A stretch of 64,000 nt of DNA from Idiomarina seosinensis (GTDB lineage Bacteria; Pseudomonadota; Gammaproteobacteria; Enterobacterales; Alteromonadaceae), in NCBI RefSeq assembly GCF_003987275.1, contig NZ_PIQF01000003.1:171315-235314 (forward strand), given 5' to 3'. Each line of letters opens with the position of its first letter. The first letter of the stretch is position 1. Below are positions 45,972-55,756 of this stretch, in pieces. The position numbers and the translations under genes are program-made. Below the pieces are notes generated by a model that searched no databases, was not told the DNA's origin, and worked only from the letters and a program-made list of their open reading frames with translations.

Positions 45972-47404
45972 TGTCGTTAGAACATTCCTTGCGACAGCTG
46001 GTTCAACGTTATCAACCGGTCGATGCCGGTAAGGAATCTTATCTCGGTGAGTCCGCGGCTGGCTATAATGTTGGCTCAAGTCAAATAGCTTCGTCGAACA
46101 TTATTCGTGACCCTTTGGACCGATTTCCTTCCCATGAGCTGTTTCACTTTTTGTCCGATCAGCGGCAGCAATTAAAAACGGATGATTTTCTATTTATTGC
46201 GCAAAACTTTGGGCAGTCAGCTAATAACAATATCGACCAAGGGCCACTGGCGCGGTTAAAGCTATTGTGCTCCAGGCTTGGCTTATCGTCGGTTGAGTCG
46301 AACATAACTGAGCATTATTGGATACTGGTTTTGCGCAAGCGCGCATGGGCTGCACAGCCTCTGGATCGAATAGAGAGTGTGTTGCGTCACGATAAGAAAA
46401 CAGCGACTTACAAGCTGGCGCTACTGCGAGCGTTTTGTGACATTGCGGAGCAGGGCCATGATTCGATGTATTGGTATGCCGATGGACGTGCCGGAGTCTC
46501 GTTAAATCGGTTGGCTGAATGTTGGCTAGAGTATTACTGGCCACTGTTGGTGCACGATATTGCGCAAATTCGCGGCAACGTTAACTTAAAGTTTGAAAAG
46601 GGTTTAAGGCTTTTGATTCAGGAAGCTGCGGAGCTTTACCGTCTGCCGGCTGAATCAATTAACCTATTGTCGGTGTTCTTGACCCAGCGAGAGCAAGATA
46701 GGCTGCCGGAGTCATTGGCGAATCGATATAGCAGGGTTATAAAAGAAATTTCTCAGACCATTATCAGAGGCCCTGTTGACTATACTAAAGGCGAGTTATT
46801 TGAATATGATCAAGCTCAGCAAAAGATTATGGTGGATGGCGATCTTTGGCAGGAGTTTTGTTTGTCTGGCTATTGGGTCAGAGACTCGCTGCTAGTTCGC
46901 TGGGCAGAGCTTTCTGCTTCTTTAGCAGCTGTTGGTGTCCCGACACCGGTGCAAAAAGCGCATGTGTTTGGAGTGTTACTAGAGAGTAGCAACGTCGCCC
47001 GGGATCAGTCGGTTGCGAGTAAATACTACAAGCAGCAAAGCAACCTCTGTTGCGTATGGACAGATGAACAGATATCCGCAAAGACTCTTGCGGTCGATCA
47101 CGTTCTGCCGTTTAGCCTTTGGTTTTCTAATGACCTGTGGAACCTGCAGCCGAGCTTTAAAGCGGTGAATTCAAGAAAAGGTGATAAGGTCCCACTGCCA
47201 GAGCTTTTGCAGCAAAGAAAAGATCCGTTATTGGATAACTGGCGTTACTTATATGAGTGCGAACCAACACAGTTTAAAAGTGAAGTGACTCGAACTATCG
47301 GTCGTTTTGAACAACGTAACTGGCGTGAACAATTGTTCAGCCATTTACTACAAACTGCTGAAATTGCGGTTAATGCCCGGCAACTGCCGGCGTGGGAAGG
47401 GTAA
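45968..47404 (+). CDS. HNH endonuclease domain protein
   Basis: The 478-residue product has a long helical N-terminal region without a recognised family (about residues 1-340) and a C-terminal HNH nuclease domain. There, AVDHVLPFSLWFSNDLWNLQ has the catalytic-type Asp-His (His378), followed by the Asn and Lys of NSRKGDKVP; cysteines in LCCVWTDEQ may contribute to zinc binding or structure. It likely cleaves nucleic acid. Paired with a methyltransferase it could be a defence or repair module, but no helicase or specificity subunit is nearby. Confidence 0.8.
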   Translation: MMSLEHSLRQLVQRYQPVDAGKESYLGESAAGYNVGSSQIASSNIIRDPLDRFPSHELFHFLSDQRQQLKTDDFLFIAQNFGQSANNNIDQGPLARLKLLCSRLGLSSVESNITEHYWILVLRKRAWAAQPLDRIESVLRHDKKTATYKLALLRAFCDIAEQGHDSMYWYADGRAGVSLNRLAECWLEYYWPLLVHDIAQIRGNVNLKFEKGLRLLIQEAAELYRLPAESINLLSVFLTQREQDRLPESLANRYSRVIKEISQTIIRGPVDYTKGELFEYDQAQQKIMVDGDLWQEFCLSGYWVRDSLLVRWAELSASLAAVGVPTPVQKAHVFGVLLESSNVARDQSVASKYYKQQSNLCCVWTDEQISAKTLAVDHVLPFSLWFSNDLWNLQPSFKAVNSRKGDKVPLPELLQQRKDPLLDNWRYLYECEPTQFKSEVTRTIGRFEQRNWREQLFSHLLQTAEIAVNARQLPAWEG

Positions 47405-47422
47405 AGATACAAGGAGGCTATT

Positions 47423-47725
47423 ATGCCAGACGTTTGGCGAGAAAAAGACGAACGGATGTATCAACACATTAAGCAGACCCAGTTGGATGAGGGTAAAAGT
47501 GAGGAAGAGGCTGAAGAAATTGCCAGTCGCACGGTGAATAAGCAGCGGCGAGAGGAAGGTGAAACTGAGAATGTGACGACTCAGGGCACGGGTAATCCTA
47601 ATACGCCGCTGGAAGAGAGGACAAAGAACGAACTTTATAATCGTGCCCAGGAACTCAACATCGATGAGCGAAGCTATATGAGCAAAGACGAGCTCATTCA
47701 GGCAATTAGGCAAAAGCAGTCGTGA
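47423..47725 (+). CDS. Small protein with Rho N-terminal-like (SAP-type) domain
   Basis: The 100-residue acidic product has a charged N-terminal helix (WREKDERMYQHIKQTQLDEG) and a C-terminal segment TKNELYNRAQELNIDERSYM, the pattern of the Rho N-terminal RNA-binding helical bundle. Such small proteins occur in many proteobacteria and are of unknown role. AAGGAGG is placed just before the ATG. It follows the HNH gene by 18 bases, so it could be in that operon. Confidence 0.78.
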   Translation: MPDVWREKDERMYQHIKQTQLDEGKSEEEAEEIASRTVNKQRREEGETENVTTQGTGNPNTPLEERTKNELYNRAQELNIDERSYMSKDELIQAIRQKQS

Positions 47726-47797
47726 ATTGCAGCTGACGTTAACGCGGTTTAATGGTTTAATAACCGCACGTTTAATAGGAAAAATCAGTAGCAGGTC

Positions 47798-48505
47798 ATG
47801 GCCGACACTCAGTACATTACGAAAAATCGCCTTTCTCAAGAAGTAAACCAAGCCCGAAAATGGGTCGCCATTATCGGTGCGCCGATTGCCGCAACCCTTA
47901 TGTTCGCACTGCCACAGCTGTGGTGGGTTATAGCATTCGCCTACTTAATCCTGGTGTTTGGCGCGGCAGCGACTAAGAAGTCGGGTGCCAGCGGCGAGCT
48001 GAAGACCTTGAAACAGCTAGAGAAGCTGCCTGACGATTATGTGCTATTTAACCAAGTTGATGTTCCTAACCCGAAAACAAAGCGTGGTTATACCGAGCTC
48101 GACCTGATTGTGGTAGGGCCTAATGGCGTGTTTGTCATCGAGGTTAAAAACAATAATTCGAAAGTAACTGGTGATGAGCAAGCACCTAACTGGACGGCTC
48201 ACAAGGTGGGACAGAAGGGTGGTCGTTATACCGCTGACGTTCGCAACCCGATAAAACAGCTTAAAAAGCAGGTACACGTGCTGGCAACCTATTTAAAAGG
48301 TAAAAAAGCATCTACCTGGCTCGAGGGCGTGGTGTTTTTCTCTCATCGCAAAGCTCGGGTTAAATTAAGTTCTCCACCGAGTATCCCGGTGCTTGAGCGC
48401 AAAGGGTTGGTCGAACACATCCAGGCTTATCAGCCAAAACGCCCTCCAGCCAATCTGGACAAGGTTATTCAGCAGCTTATCGTCTTAAAGCAAGCAGCGA
48501 GTTAA
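47798..48505 (+). CDS. NERD domain protein (nuclease-related), membrane-anchored
   Basis: The 235-residue product has two N-terminal membrane helices (about residues 22-58), then a NERD domain: ASGELKTLKQLEKLPDDYVL, then the catalytic-type Asp and Glu-X-Lys in YTELDLIVVGPNGVFVIEVK. It ends in a basic tail. NERD domains resemble Holliday-junction-type nucleases and occur with defence or stress genes. The full catalytic pattern (E...D...ExK) is present, so activity is possible. Confidence 0.85.
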   Translation: MADTQYITKNRLSQEVNQARKWVAIIGAPIAATLMFALPQLWWVIAFAYLILVFGAAATKKSGASGELKTLKQLEKLPDDYVLFNQVDVPNPKTKRGYTELDLIVVGPNGVFVIEVKNNNSKVTGDEQAPNWTAHKVGQKGGRYTADVRNPIKQLKKQVHVLATYLKGKKASTWLEGVVFFSHRKARVKLSSPPSIPVLERKGLVEHIQAYQPKRPPANLDKVIQQLIVLKQAAS

Positions 48506-48530
48506 TTACTTAAAGCAGAGCGAGACAGTT

Positions 48531-48725
48531 ATGTCGTTAGCGCACGAAACCAGTTTCAGTTGTCCGTATTGTATGGCGCCGAATTCGCTGGAGGTTGATC
48601 CCGTCAACGATGTTGGGCAACATCAGATCGTTGATTGTCAGGTGTGCTGTCAGCCGATAGAACTGTGGATTCAGGAAACACCGACCGGAGATTTTGAGGT
48701 TCATGCTCAGACCGATGAGGAATAA
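48531..48725 (+). CDS. Small Cys-rich zinc-ribbon-like protein (CPXCG family)
   Basis: The 64-residue product has two cysteine knuckles, CPYC and CQVCC, separated by about 30 residues and an acidic tail. This is the CPXCG-motif family layout, although the first motif here is CPYCM rather than CPYCG. It probably binds zinc. Function unknown. It lies 25 bases after the NERD gene and 3 bases before the APC permease start. Confidence 0.82.
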   Translation: MSLAHETSFSCPYCMAPNSLEVDPVNDVGQHQIVDCQVCCQPIELWIQETPTGDFEVHAQTDEE

Positions 48726-48728
48726 TGC

Positions 48729-49895
48729 ATGAATAAGCAACTGATTCGTGAAACAGGACTTGCCGGAGCCTTAGTCATTGGTCTGGGCTCTATTTTGGGA
48801 ACGGGTGCCTATGTCAGTGTCGGCTTAAGCGCGACCATTGCCGGTGATATGCTGGTGATTGCCATTTTGATAGCGGCCGCGACTGCATTGCTTAATGGCC
48901 TGTCTTCGGCTCAGTTAGCCGCAGCGCATCCGGTCAGTGGTGGTACTTACGAATACGGTTATCAGTTTTTAAACCCGGCCAGCGGTATTGTTGCCGGTGT
49001 TCTGTTCATTATTGCCAAAAGCGCCTCAGCTGCAACAGCGGCGCTGGCAGTAGCGTGGTATATCAGTGCCAGCTTTGGCCTCTCTGAATGGCTGGTGAGT
49101 CTCATTGCCGTTAGTCTGCTATTACTCTTCACTCTATTAGTATTGCTGGGCGTGCGCCGCAGCAATTGGCTGAACCTGTTGCTGGTCGCGGTCAGCATTC
49201 TGGGTTTGTTAGTATTTATCGCAGTATCGTTCAGTCAGCCGCAAACAGCGACAGCGGTTAGGCCGGATTCCGAGTTATCGTTGTTTCATGCGGCGGCACT
49301 TATGTTTGTGGCGTTTACCGGCTATGGCCGTATTGCCACGATGGGTGAAGAAATTACCGAGCCGAGAAAGAATATTCCCAAAGCTGTGGTACTGACTCTG
49401 GGCGTCGTCACCGCGCTATACATTGCAGTTGGTCTGGCCATTTTACATGTGGGCGGGCTGGCTTCGTTTCAGCAAAGCCACTTTAATATTTCTAACTTAG
49501 TGCAGGACTCACCATGGCAATGGCTGGTTATCGTTGGTGGTGCGGTGGCGATGTGCGGTGTGGTTTTGAACCTGCTGCTAGGCGTATCACGGGTGGTGCT
49601 GGCGATGGGACGGCGTGGCGACTTGCCCCGCTTCTTAGCTAATCTTGACCGTGACAGCAAGTCGGCCCCTGCAGCGACCTGGCTGACCTTTTTAATCATG
49701 GCGCTGATTGCCTTATTTGGCGGCATTAAGTCGGCCTGGACACTCAGTGCTTTTACGGTATTGGTGTATTACGGCATTACCAATATCGCGGCACTTAAAG
49801 TGAGTGCCGAACAACGTTTTATTCCGAAAGCTGTTTCTGTGCTGGGCTTGATCAGTTGTTTTGGTTTGGTGATACTGGCAGCAGGATACCAATAA
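48729..49895 (+). CDS. APC family amino acid permease
   Basis: The 388-residue product is a multi-helix inner-membrane protein with the APC opening GLAGALVIGLGSILGTGAYV and the motifs SAQLAAAHPVSGGTYEYGY and MGEEITEPRKNIPKAVVL. It has about eleven to twelve predicted helices and is slightly short for the family (usually about 430 residues). It probably imports an amino acid or polyamine. It starts four bases after the Cys-rich protein gene ends. The substrate is not determined. Confidence 0.87.
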   Translation: MNKQLIRETGLAGALVIGLGSILGTGAYVSVGLSATIAGDMLVIAILIAAATALLNGLSSAQLAAAHPVSGGTYEYGYQFLNPASGIVAGVLFIIAKSASAATAALAVAWYISASFGLSEWLVSLIAVSLLLLFTLLVLLGVRRSNWLNLLLVAVSILGLLVFIAVSFSQPQTATAVRPDSELSLFHAAALMFVAFTGYGRIATMGEEITEPRKNIPKAVVLTLGVVTALYIAVGLAILHVGGLASFQQSHFNISNLVQDSPWQWLVIVGGAVAMCGVVLNLLLGVSRVVLAMGRRGDLPRFLANLDRDSKSAPAATWLTFLIMALIALFGGIKSAWTLSAFTVLVYYGITNIAALKVSAEQRFIPKAVSVLGLISCFGLVILAAGYQ

Positions 49896-49923
49896 TAAGC
49901 TGATACATCAGGCAAGGACGCAG

Positions 49924-50373
49924 ATGGCAATTCAATTACACGAAAATGAACAGGTGCAGCACCGGGCTTGGAAAAGCTACATTATCTTTATGGAGTTAGC
50001 GGGATTTACTCTGCTAGCCATTTTTTTTAACTTGCTTTCTTCTGCGTCGCAATCTTTCCTTTCGATGACGCTGGTTATAGTTATTGGCTTTGATGCGATA
50101 AAAGTTACTTTATTGTACTGGCGAACAAAAATCGCAGTGACTAATCAACGCTTGTTGGCAAAGTACGGTGCTTTTTTTAACCAGGAAGTGGACTTAAAAC
50201 CAAGTGACATTAGCAGTTTTTACGTTCAGCAAAGCTTTTTGGGTCGTCGGTTTAACTATGGCACCCTCACGGTTAATACTAAGCAAGGCGATTTTCATTC
50301 GTTAACACACATCTACAAGCCGCACGAACTCGAGCAAGCGATTAAAGACTTAAGTAACGAATCTGACCAATAA
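49924..50373 (+). CDS. Bacterial PH domain (DUF304-like) membrane protein
   Basis: The 149-residue product has two N-terminal membrane helices and a bacterial PH domain: AVTNQRLLAKYGAFFNQEVD then LKPSDISSFYVQQSFLGRRF and YGTLTV. This is the bPH2/YdbT-type pattern. Its biochemical role is unknown. The last 32 bases overlap the 3' end of the convergent LysR gene. Confidence 0.8.
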   Translation: MAIQLHENEQVQHRAWKSYIIFMELAGFTLLAIFFNLLSSASQSFLSMTLVIVIGFDAIKVTLLYWRTKIAVTNQRLLAKYGAFFNQEVDLKPSDISSFYVQQSFLGRRFNYGTLTVNTKQGDFHSLTHIYKPHELEQAIKDLSNESDQ

Positions 50374-51217
50374 AGCTGCGTGCCACCGGGCCTAAGCTGT
50401 CAGCGTCTTCAAAATTCAGGTAAAAGGGTAATGAACGCTTTGCGCCTCGTTTTAAGGCTAAAGGCACTAACGAACCGTCGTCTAAGTATTGCTGCACGGC
50501 AGGCTTTGGCAGCCAGGCAAACCCCAAACCTTTGCGGATAAGCTCGATGGAGCTGGCTAAATGACTGACGGTCCATCGTTGTTCGGAACCGAGCCAGCCA
50601 ATATCAATGCGTTTTTCAGTGCCAGAATCACGTAATACAATTTGTCGGCAACTTTTTAAGTCTTCCGGGGTAACGGTATTTTTTTGCGCTAATCCGTGTT
50701 GAGCCCCACACACGGCAATAAACTCAACGTCACAGATAACTTCACTGAGTTCGTTATCCAGTACAAACGGCGCCACAGCAACCTGCGCTAAGCCTTTATT
50801 CAACAGCTCGTTGGCACCGGTTAATATGGTTTCTATAATTTCTAAATGGACCAGCGGGTATTCCTCGGAGACTTTTTCCATCGCCTGGTAGAGAATAGGT
50901 TTAGGAAAAGCCTCGTCGACCGCGACGGTTAGTGTCGATTCGACACCCACTTTTAAATTCTGAGCGACGTTTTCAAAACGTTCGGTCTCTGCCAGTAAAT
51001 AATTAACCCGGCGTAGTAGCTGTTTACCCGCATCGGTTAAGGAGGTCTTGCGGCCTTGAATCTCAAACAGCTCAACGCCCAGTTGCTCTTCCATTTTATT
51101 CACTGCATGGTGCACACTGGACTGGCTTTTATGGACGCTTTCTGCCGCCTGCATAAAGCCACCATGTTCGGCGACAGCCTTAAACATACGCCACTGTTCC
51201 AGAGTCGATTTAGCCAT
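50342..51217 (-). CDS. LysR family transcriptional regulator
   Basis: The 291-residue product has a LysR helix-turn-helix (FKAVAEHGGFMQAAESVHKS then QSSVHHAVNKMEEQLGVELF) and a LysR effector domain. It is preceded 15 bases upstream on the same strand by the cyclic-nucleotide phosphodiesterase gene, so both are probably one transcript. The target genes and effector are unknown; the divergent DUF998-copA genes are candidates only by position. Confidence 0.88.
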   Translation of the reverse strand: MAKSTLEQWRMFKAVAEHGGFMQAAESVHKSQSSVHHAVNKMEEQLGVELFEIQGRKTSLTDAGKQLLRRVNYLLAETERFENVAQNLKVGVESTLTVAVDEAFPKPILYQAMEKVSEEYPLVHLEIIETILTGANELLNKGLAQVAVAPFVLDNELSEVICDVEFIAVCGAQHGLAQKNTVTPEDLKSCRQIVLRDSGTEKRIDIGWLGSEQRWTVSHLASSIELIRKGLGFAWLPKPAVQQYLDDGSLVPLALKRGAKRSLPFYLNFEDADSLGPVARSFIGQIRYLSL

Positions 51218-51232
51218 GAAAGTCTCCTTTCG

Positions 51233-51967
51233 TTATAGCACCGTTAAGCGACTGCCATGCAGAACGTTGCGCAGTTCTTTTTCATAGCTTGGCTTTAGGT
51301 GAGTTATCCAGACATGCTTTACGTCCGGGATTTTTGCCAGAGTCCTATGCAACATGCTGGGCGTCATATGCTTTGACTTTTCGGCCACTTCGGTCAGCCG
51401 GTCCGGGAAAGCACATTCAATCATCAGAATATCAATGGGTGCGAGCCGATTTAAATCAGCAGCTAGCTGATCCGATTCAGTGCAGTCAGCGCAAAAAATA
51501 AAGTGTGAGCCTTCGCTTTTTACGGAATAGCCAATAGTAGGAATACTGTGTTCTACAGCAAACAGTTCTAATGTTAAGTTTTGGTGACTAATAATATCGC
51601 CAGCACTAACTTCAACAAGCTCTAACATCGGCACTTCAGACTCTACCAGTTGAGTAAAATCCGGCCAAATCTCGTTATTAAAAATATTGTCTTGCAGACG
51701 CGTTAGGGTTTCTGCCAGCCCATAGACTTTAACGGGTAAATCCTGTTGATCAAATTGGTTACTCAGAAAGGTTGGTAAAGCGGCAATATGGTCCATGTGC
51801 GCATGGGTTAAAAAGATATGCCGAATGCGCTGCATCTCTTCCAGGCTCAAACCTGCTAGCCCTGTTCCTGCGTCTATAAGGGTGGTTTCGTTCAATTGAA
51901 TACAGGTAGAGCCTTGCTGGTTATTACCACTTAATCCGCCACTGCAACCTAAAACCCGAATTGACAC
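51233..51967 (-). CDS. Class II 3',5'-cyclic-nucleotide phosphodiesterase (MBL fold)
   Basis: The 244-residue product has the class II cyclic-nucleotide phosphodiesterase pattern: IRVLGCSGGLSGNNQQG, then the metallo-beta-lactamase motif LTHAHMDHIAALP and the histidine segments AVEHSIPTIGYSV and WITHLKPSYEKEL. It would hydrolyse cAMP or cGMP in the cytoplasm. The start is placed at a GTG at 51967 because GAGGGTG lies just upstream of it; an ATG at 52030 would add 21 residues and has no ribosome site. Confidence 0.85.
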   Translation of the reverse strand: MSIRVLGCSGGLSGNNQQGSTCIQLNETTLIDAGTGLAGLSLEEMQRIRHIFLTHAHMDHIAALPTFLSNQFDQQDLPVKVYGLAETLTRLQDNIFNNEIWPDFTQLVESEVPMLELVEVSAGDIISHQNLTLELFAVEHSIPTIGYSVKSEGSHFIFCADCTESDQLAADLNRLAPIDILMIECAFPDRLTEVAEKSKHMTPSMLHRTLAKIPDVKHVWITHLKPSYEKELRNVLHGSRLTVL

Positions 51968-52108
51968 GTAATCACCCTCGCTGTTCCAATCTGAACTGGT
52001 AATGCCATCATAGCGTGTATAGCTAGACATCGGTAGGGTCAGGATGAACTGTACCCGCTAAAAAGTGTTATGATGAACTAAAACCCAGTGAATTCAGGAG
52101 CGTGCCTT

Positions 52109-52738
52109 TTGCAAACCACATCATCGCAAACATCTCACGGCTTTATTCCTCAACTAATCATTCTGACGGTGTTCTGGTTGGGGCTACAACTGGTCGCAAG
52201 CTGGGTAAAACCGGGCTTTAACCATATTACACAGTACATTAGTGAAATTAACGCAACGGGCACACCCAATGCCGGGGTACTCGGCTGGGTCGGATTTATT
52301 CCGCTGGCAATGGTGGCTTTCAGCGCACTGGTGTCGATGCGCAGCAAACTGCGGGTACAAGGTATCAGCCATATTGGTTGGCTGTTGTTGTTTTTATGGC
52401 CGTTTGGCTATTTGGCCTCAGCGCTGGCACCGTGTGACACAGGCTGCCCTGCCGACGGCAGTAGCTCACAGGCAATTCACAATGTGGTGGCGATTATCAG
52501 TTACTTTGGCTTTGCGTTGGGCGCCGTTTGTCTCGCTTTTACTCCGAAAACCCATTGGGCGGTCAGGATCGCTTTTATTTTATTAGCAGCCATAACGGTA
52601 CTCGGCTTTTTATTGATGACCTCCTATCCGTTAATGGAGATTCGTGGGGCGATACAACGCTATGCCGAAGCCGCGCAGTTGGCGGTATTCTGGTTACTGC
52701 TATTTTTGGTGGAAAAACCCACTAAGGACGTGTCCTAA
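52109..52738 (+). CDS. DUF998 family membrane protein
   Basis: The product of about 209 residues has six predicted membrane helices and the DUF998 elements [16 protein letters not shown] and a cysteine-containing [11 protein letters not shown] loop. The start is placed at a TTG at 52109 because AGGAG at 52096-52100 is properly spaced; a GTG at 52088 has no ribosome site. The family has no assigned function. Its stop overlaps the copA ATG by one base, so it is probably co-expressed with the copper pump. Confidence 0.75.
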   Translation: MQTTSSQTSHGFIPQLIILTVFWLGLQLVASWVKPGFNHITQYISEINATGTPNAGVLGWVGFIPLAMVAFSALVSMRSKLRVQGISHIGWLLLFLWPFGYLASALAPCDTGCPADGSSSQAIHNVVAIISYFGFALGAVCLAFTPKTHWAVRIAFILLAAITVLGFLLMTSYPLMEIRGAIQRYAEAAQLAVFWLLLFLVEKPTKDVS

Positions 52739-54990
52739 TGAGTCAGAAAACTATTCGTTTAGGTATCTCAGGCATGAGCTGCGGCTCCTGCGCGAGTCGT
52801 ATCGATAAGGCGTTGTCACAAGTCGACGGTGTTGAACAAGTATCGGTGAATCAGGCGTCGGATTCGGCCGAAGTTCAGTTAAGCCAGTCTCAGGACGTCA
52901 GCATTGAGCAATTAGTCGAGGCGGTCAAAGAAGCCGGCTACGATGCCCATCGGGTGGTCGATCGCGATAAGGAAATGCAGGAGCAACGCGAGCGTCAGCA
53001 GAAAGAGTTTAAGATTTTGCAGGGCGAGTTAATTTTTGCGGCGCTACTTACGTTGCCGGTTTTTATCCTGGCCATGGGCAACCACTTAGTGCCGGTATTT
53101 TCCAGTTGGGTAAACAACTCTCTGGGTTTGCAAACTAGTTGGTGGGTACAGTTAGTACTCACTACGGTTGTACTGTTTGTGCCTGGCCGGAGGTTTTATC
53201 AGATTGGTTTACCGGCCCTAATAAAAGGCGCGCCGGACATGAACTCGCTGGTAGCGCTAGGTGCAACTGCTGCCTGGGGTTATTCGATTGTGGCCACAGT
53301 GGTACCGGAATGGTTACCTGAACAGTCGGTCAGTGTCTATTTTGAAGCGTCCGCGGTTATTGTCACTTTGATCCTGGCTGGGCGTTATATGGAAGCCCGG
53401 GCCAAGAGTCATACATCGGATGCAATACAACGGTTGATGGGCCTGCAAAGCAAAACAGCGCGCATTATCCGGGATGGCAACGCTGAGCAAGTGAACGTTT
53501 CTGAACTGGAAAAGGGTGATGAAATTGAAGTGCGGCCCGGCGAGAAGATTCCGGTCGATGGTCAGGTATTGAGTGGTGATAGCTACGTCAATGAATCAAT
53601 GATTACCGGCGAAGCGGAGCCGGTGCATAAACAACAAGAAGACAAGGTAGTAGGTGGCACGATTAACGAGCGTGGGACCTTGCGTTTTAAAGCCACTGCT
53701 ATTGGAGAAACCACGGTGCTGTCGCAAATCATTCGCATGGTTGAGCAGGCGCAGGGTGCCAAACTGCCGATTCAGGATACGGTTAATAAAATTACTCTGT
53801 GGTTTGTGCCAGCGGTAATGCTGGCGGCCCTGGTTACCTTTGTTGTCTGGTACTTTGCGGCAGGCGAGAGCGCGCTAACCTTTGCGTTGGTCAACGCGGT
53901 GTCTGTGCTGATTATTGCCTGCCCATGCGCGATGGGGCTGGCGACACCGACCTCCATTATGGTTGGTACCGGGCGTGGTGCCGATATGGGCGTGTTATTT
54001 CGCCAGGGGAGTGCACTGCAGGCATTACAGCAGGCCAATGGCGTTATTTTTGATAAAACCGGCACCCTGACTAAAGGCGAACCGGAGCTTGATCAGTGGT
54101 TGACCGTAGACGCTGACGATAAACAAAGCCTGCGGCTGGCAGCGAGCCTGGAGCAAAGGTCTGAGCACCCCACCGCCGAAGCTCTGGTAGACTTCGCCAA
54201 ACAAGAGCATCCATTGAGCGAGGTGGACAAGTTTGAAGCCTTGTCTGGGTTAGGGGTTATCGGCCAAGTCGAAGGTCATGATGTATTGGTGGGCTCTAAA
54301 ACCTTAATGAAAGAGCACGATATTGGTTTGCAAAAGTCGCCAGACGGTGTTGATAAATGGATTGAAAACGGCCTGACACCCATTTATGTCGCTATTGACG
54401 GGCAATTAACGGCGGCTTTCTGCGTCAGTGATCCTATCCGCGATAGCGCGAAAGCATTAATCCAGTCGCTGCACCAACGAGGTCTAAAAACGGCGATGGT
54501 CACCGGCGATGCAGAGAGCACAGCTAAGCGTATTGCCGAGCAGGTTGGAATTGATAAAGTGGTTGCAGAGGTTAAGCCGGACGGCAAAGTCGATGCGGTG
54601 CAACAATTGCAACAACAGTGGGGCAAGGTTGTTTTTGTTGGTGACGGCATAAATGATGCTCCGGCACTGGCAACGGCGGATGTCGGGTTTGCTATTGGTA
54701 CCGGCACTGACGTAGCGATCGAATCCGCTAATGTGGTGCTGATGTCGGATAACCTTAACGTTGTGCAACAGGCGTTTGCGCTGTCAAAAGTGACGATGCG
54801 TAATATTAGCCAAAACTTATTCTGGGCATTTGCCTACAACACAGCGTTAATTCCGGTGGCTGCCGGGCTGCTGTACCCATGGTTTGGGTTGTTGCTATCG
54901 CCAATGCTGGCGGCTGCGGCAATGGCACTATCGAGCGTGTTTGTATTAACCAACGCGCTGCGCTTAAAACGTATCAATCTGGAGAGTTAG
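52738..54990 (+). CDS. copA: Copper-exporting P-type ATPase CopA
   Basis: The 750-residue product has one N-terminal metal-binding domain with GMSCGSC (Cys15, Cys18), eight predicted membrane helices, the transmembrane CPC motif at residues 395-397 (IIACPCAMG), the phosphorylated Asp439 in [10 protein letters not shown], and the HP motif [12 protein letters not shown]. It exports Cu(I) from the cytoplasm using ATP. A CueR-type operator was not seen upstream. A single metal-binding domain is shorter than E. coli CopA, which has two. Confidence 0.95.
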   Translation: MSQKTIRLGISGMSCGSCASRIDKALSQVDGVEQVSVNQASDSAEVQLSQSQDVSIEQLVEAVKEAGYDAHRVVDRDKEMQEQRERQQKEFKILQGELIFAALLTLPVFILAMGNHLVPVFSSWVNNSLGLQTSWWVQLVLTTVVLFVPGRRFYQIGLPALIKGAPDMNSLVALGATAAWGYSIVATVVPEWLPEQSVSVYFEASAVIVTLILAGRYMEARAKSHTSDAIQRLMGLQSKTARIIRDGNAEQVNVSELEKGDEIEVRPGEKIPVDGQVLSGDSYVNESMITGEAEPVHKQQEDKVVGGTINERGTLRFKATAIGETTVLSQIIRMVEQAQGAKLPIQDTVNKITLWFVPAVMLAALVTFVVWYFAAGESALTFALVNAVSVLIIACPCAMGLATPTSIMVGTGRGADMGVLFRQGSALQALQQANGVIFDKTGTLTKGEPELDQWLTVDADDKQSLRLAASLEQRSEHPTAEALVDFAKQEHPLSEVDKFEALSGLGVIGQVEGHDVLVGSKTLMKEHDIGLQKSPDGVDKWIENGLTPIYVAIDGQLTAAFCVSDPIRDSAKALIQSLHQRGLKTAMVTGDAESTAKRIAEQVGIDKVVAEVKPDGKVDAVQQLQQQWGKVVFVGDGINDAPALATADVGFAIGTGTDVAIESANVVLMSDNLNVVQQAFALSKVTMRNISQNLFWAFAYNTALIPVAAGLLYPWFGLLLSPMLAAAAMALSSVFVLTNALRLKRINLES

Positions 54991-54996
54991 ACCGGC

Positions 54997-55743
54997 ATGA
55001 AGCTTGGTATTTTTGATAGTGGGGTGGGCGGTTTAACGGTCGCCAGATCATTGCAGCGCAGCGGCTGTTTTAGTGAACTGCTGTACTACGGCGATACGGC
55101 GCGCGTGCCCTACGGCAGTAAAGATGCAAATACGGTAACCCGCTACGCGTTGGAAGCGGTTGAATTTTTTAACGGGGCTAATGTTGATGCCTTAGTTGTT
55201 GCCTGTAACACCGTCAGTGTCGTTGCCCTGGAACAAATGCAGCGTTTCTCCAACAAACCAGTTTACGGTGTACTAGAACCGGGCGTTATGGTGTTGGAGC
55301 AGTTACCGGAAATTGATAAAAGTGCGCGAGTCCTGGTGATTGCAACGCGTTCGACTATTGGATCCGGCGAATATCAAAGGCGGATCCAACAACTGGGCTA
55401 TAACAATGTCGATGCATTGCCAACGCCATTGTTTGTGCCTATCGTTGAAGAAGAGTTGTATGAAGGGGCAATACTGCAGGAGACTTTTAAACATTATTTT
55501 AAAGCCTTACCTAAGCCGGATGTGGTGCTGTTAGGGTGTACTCACTTTCCGTTGATAGCAGAGCCTATTTCGACCTATTTTGATGGCGCCCAAACGATTC
55601 ATTCCGGTGAGGCAATGCTGCAGTGGTTAAAGCAGCACTTAGATTTGCCCGAACAGTACGCTCAGACACCGATAACCATTTTAGCGTCTGAAAACGTAGA
55701 AGCGGTAAAACGCGTAGCAACACGCTGGCAACTAAACTTATAA
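54997..55743 (+). CDS. murI: Glutamate racemase MurI
   Basis: The 248-residue product opens with IFDSGVGGLTVARSL and has the two catalytic cysteines, Cys70 in VVACNTVS and Cys181 in LLGCTHFPLI, both in standard context. It makes D-glutamate for peptidoglycan. It starts six bases after copA; whether it is regulated with copA is unclear. Confidence 0.96.
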   Translation: MKLGIFDSGVGGLTVARSLQRSGCFSELLYYGDTARVPYGSKDANTVTRYALEAVEFFNGANVDALVVACNTVSVVALEQMQRFSNKPVYGVLEPGVMVLEQLPEIDKSARVLVIATRSTIGSGEYQRRIQQLGYNNVDALPTPLFVPIVEEELYEGAILQETFKHYFKALPKPDVVLLGCTHFPLIAEPISTYFDGAQTIHSGEAMLQWLKQHLDLPEQYAQTPITILASENVEAVKRVATRWQLNL

Positions 55744-55756
55744 AAGGAAATTAAAG

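Noticed and set aside
47348-47851. 167-codon minus-strand reading frame opposite the HNH, Rho-N and NERD genes
   Set aside because: It is antisense to three plus-strand frames with clear protein families and good ribosome sites, and its product has no family features.
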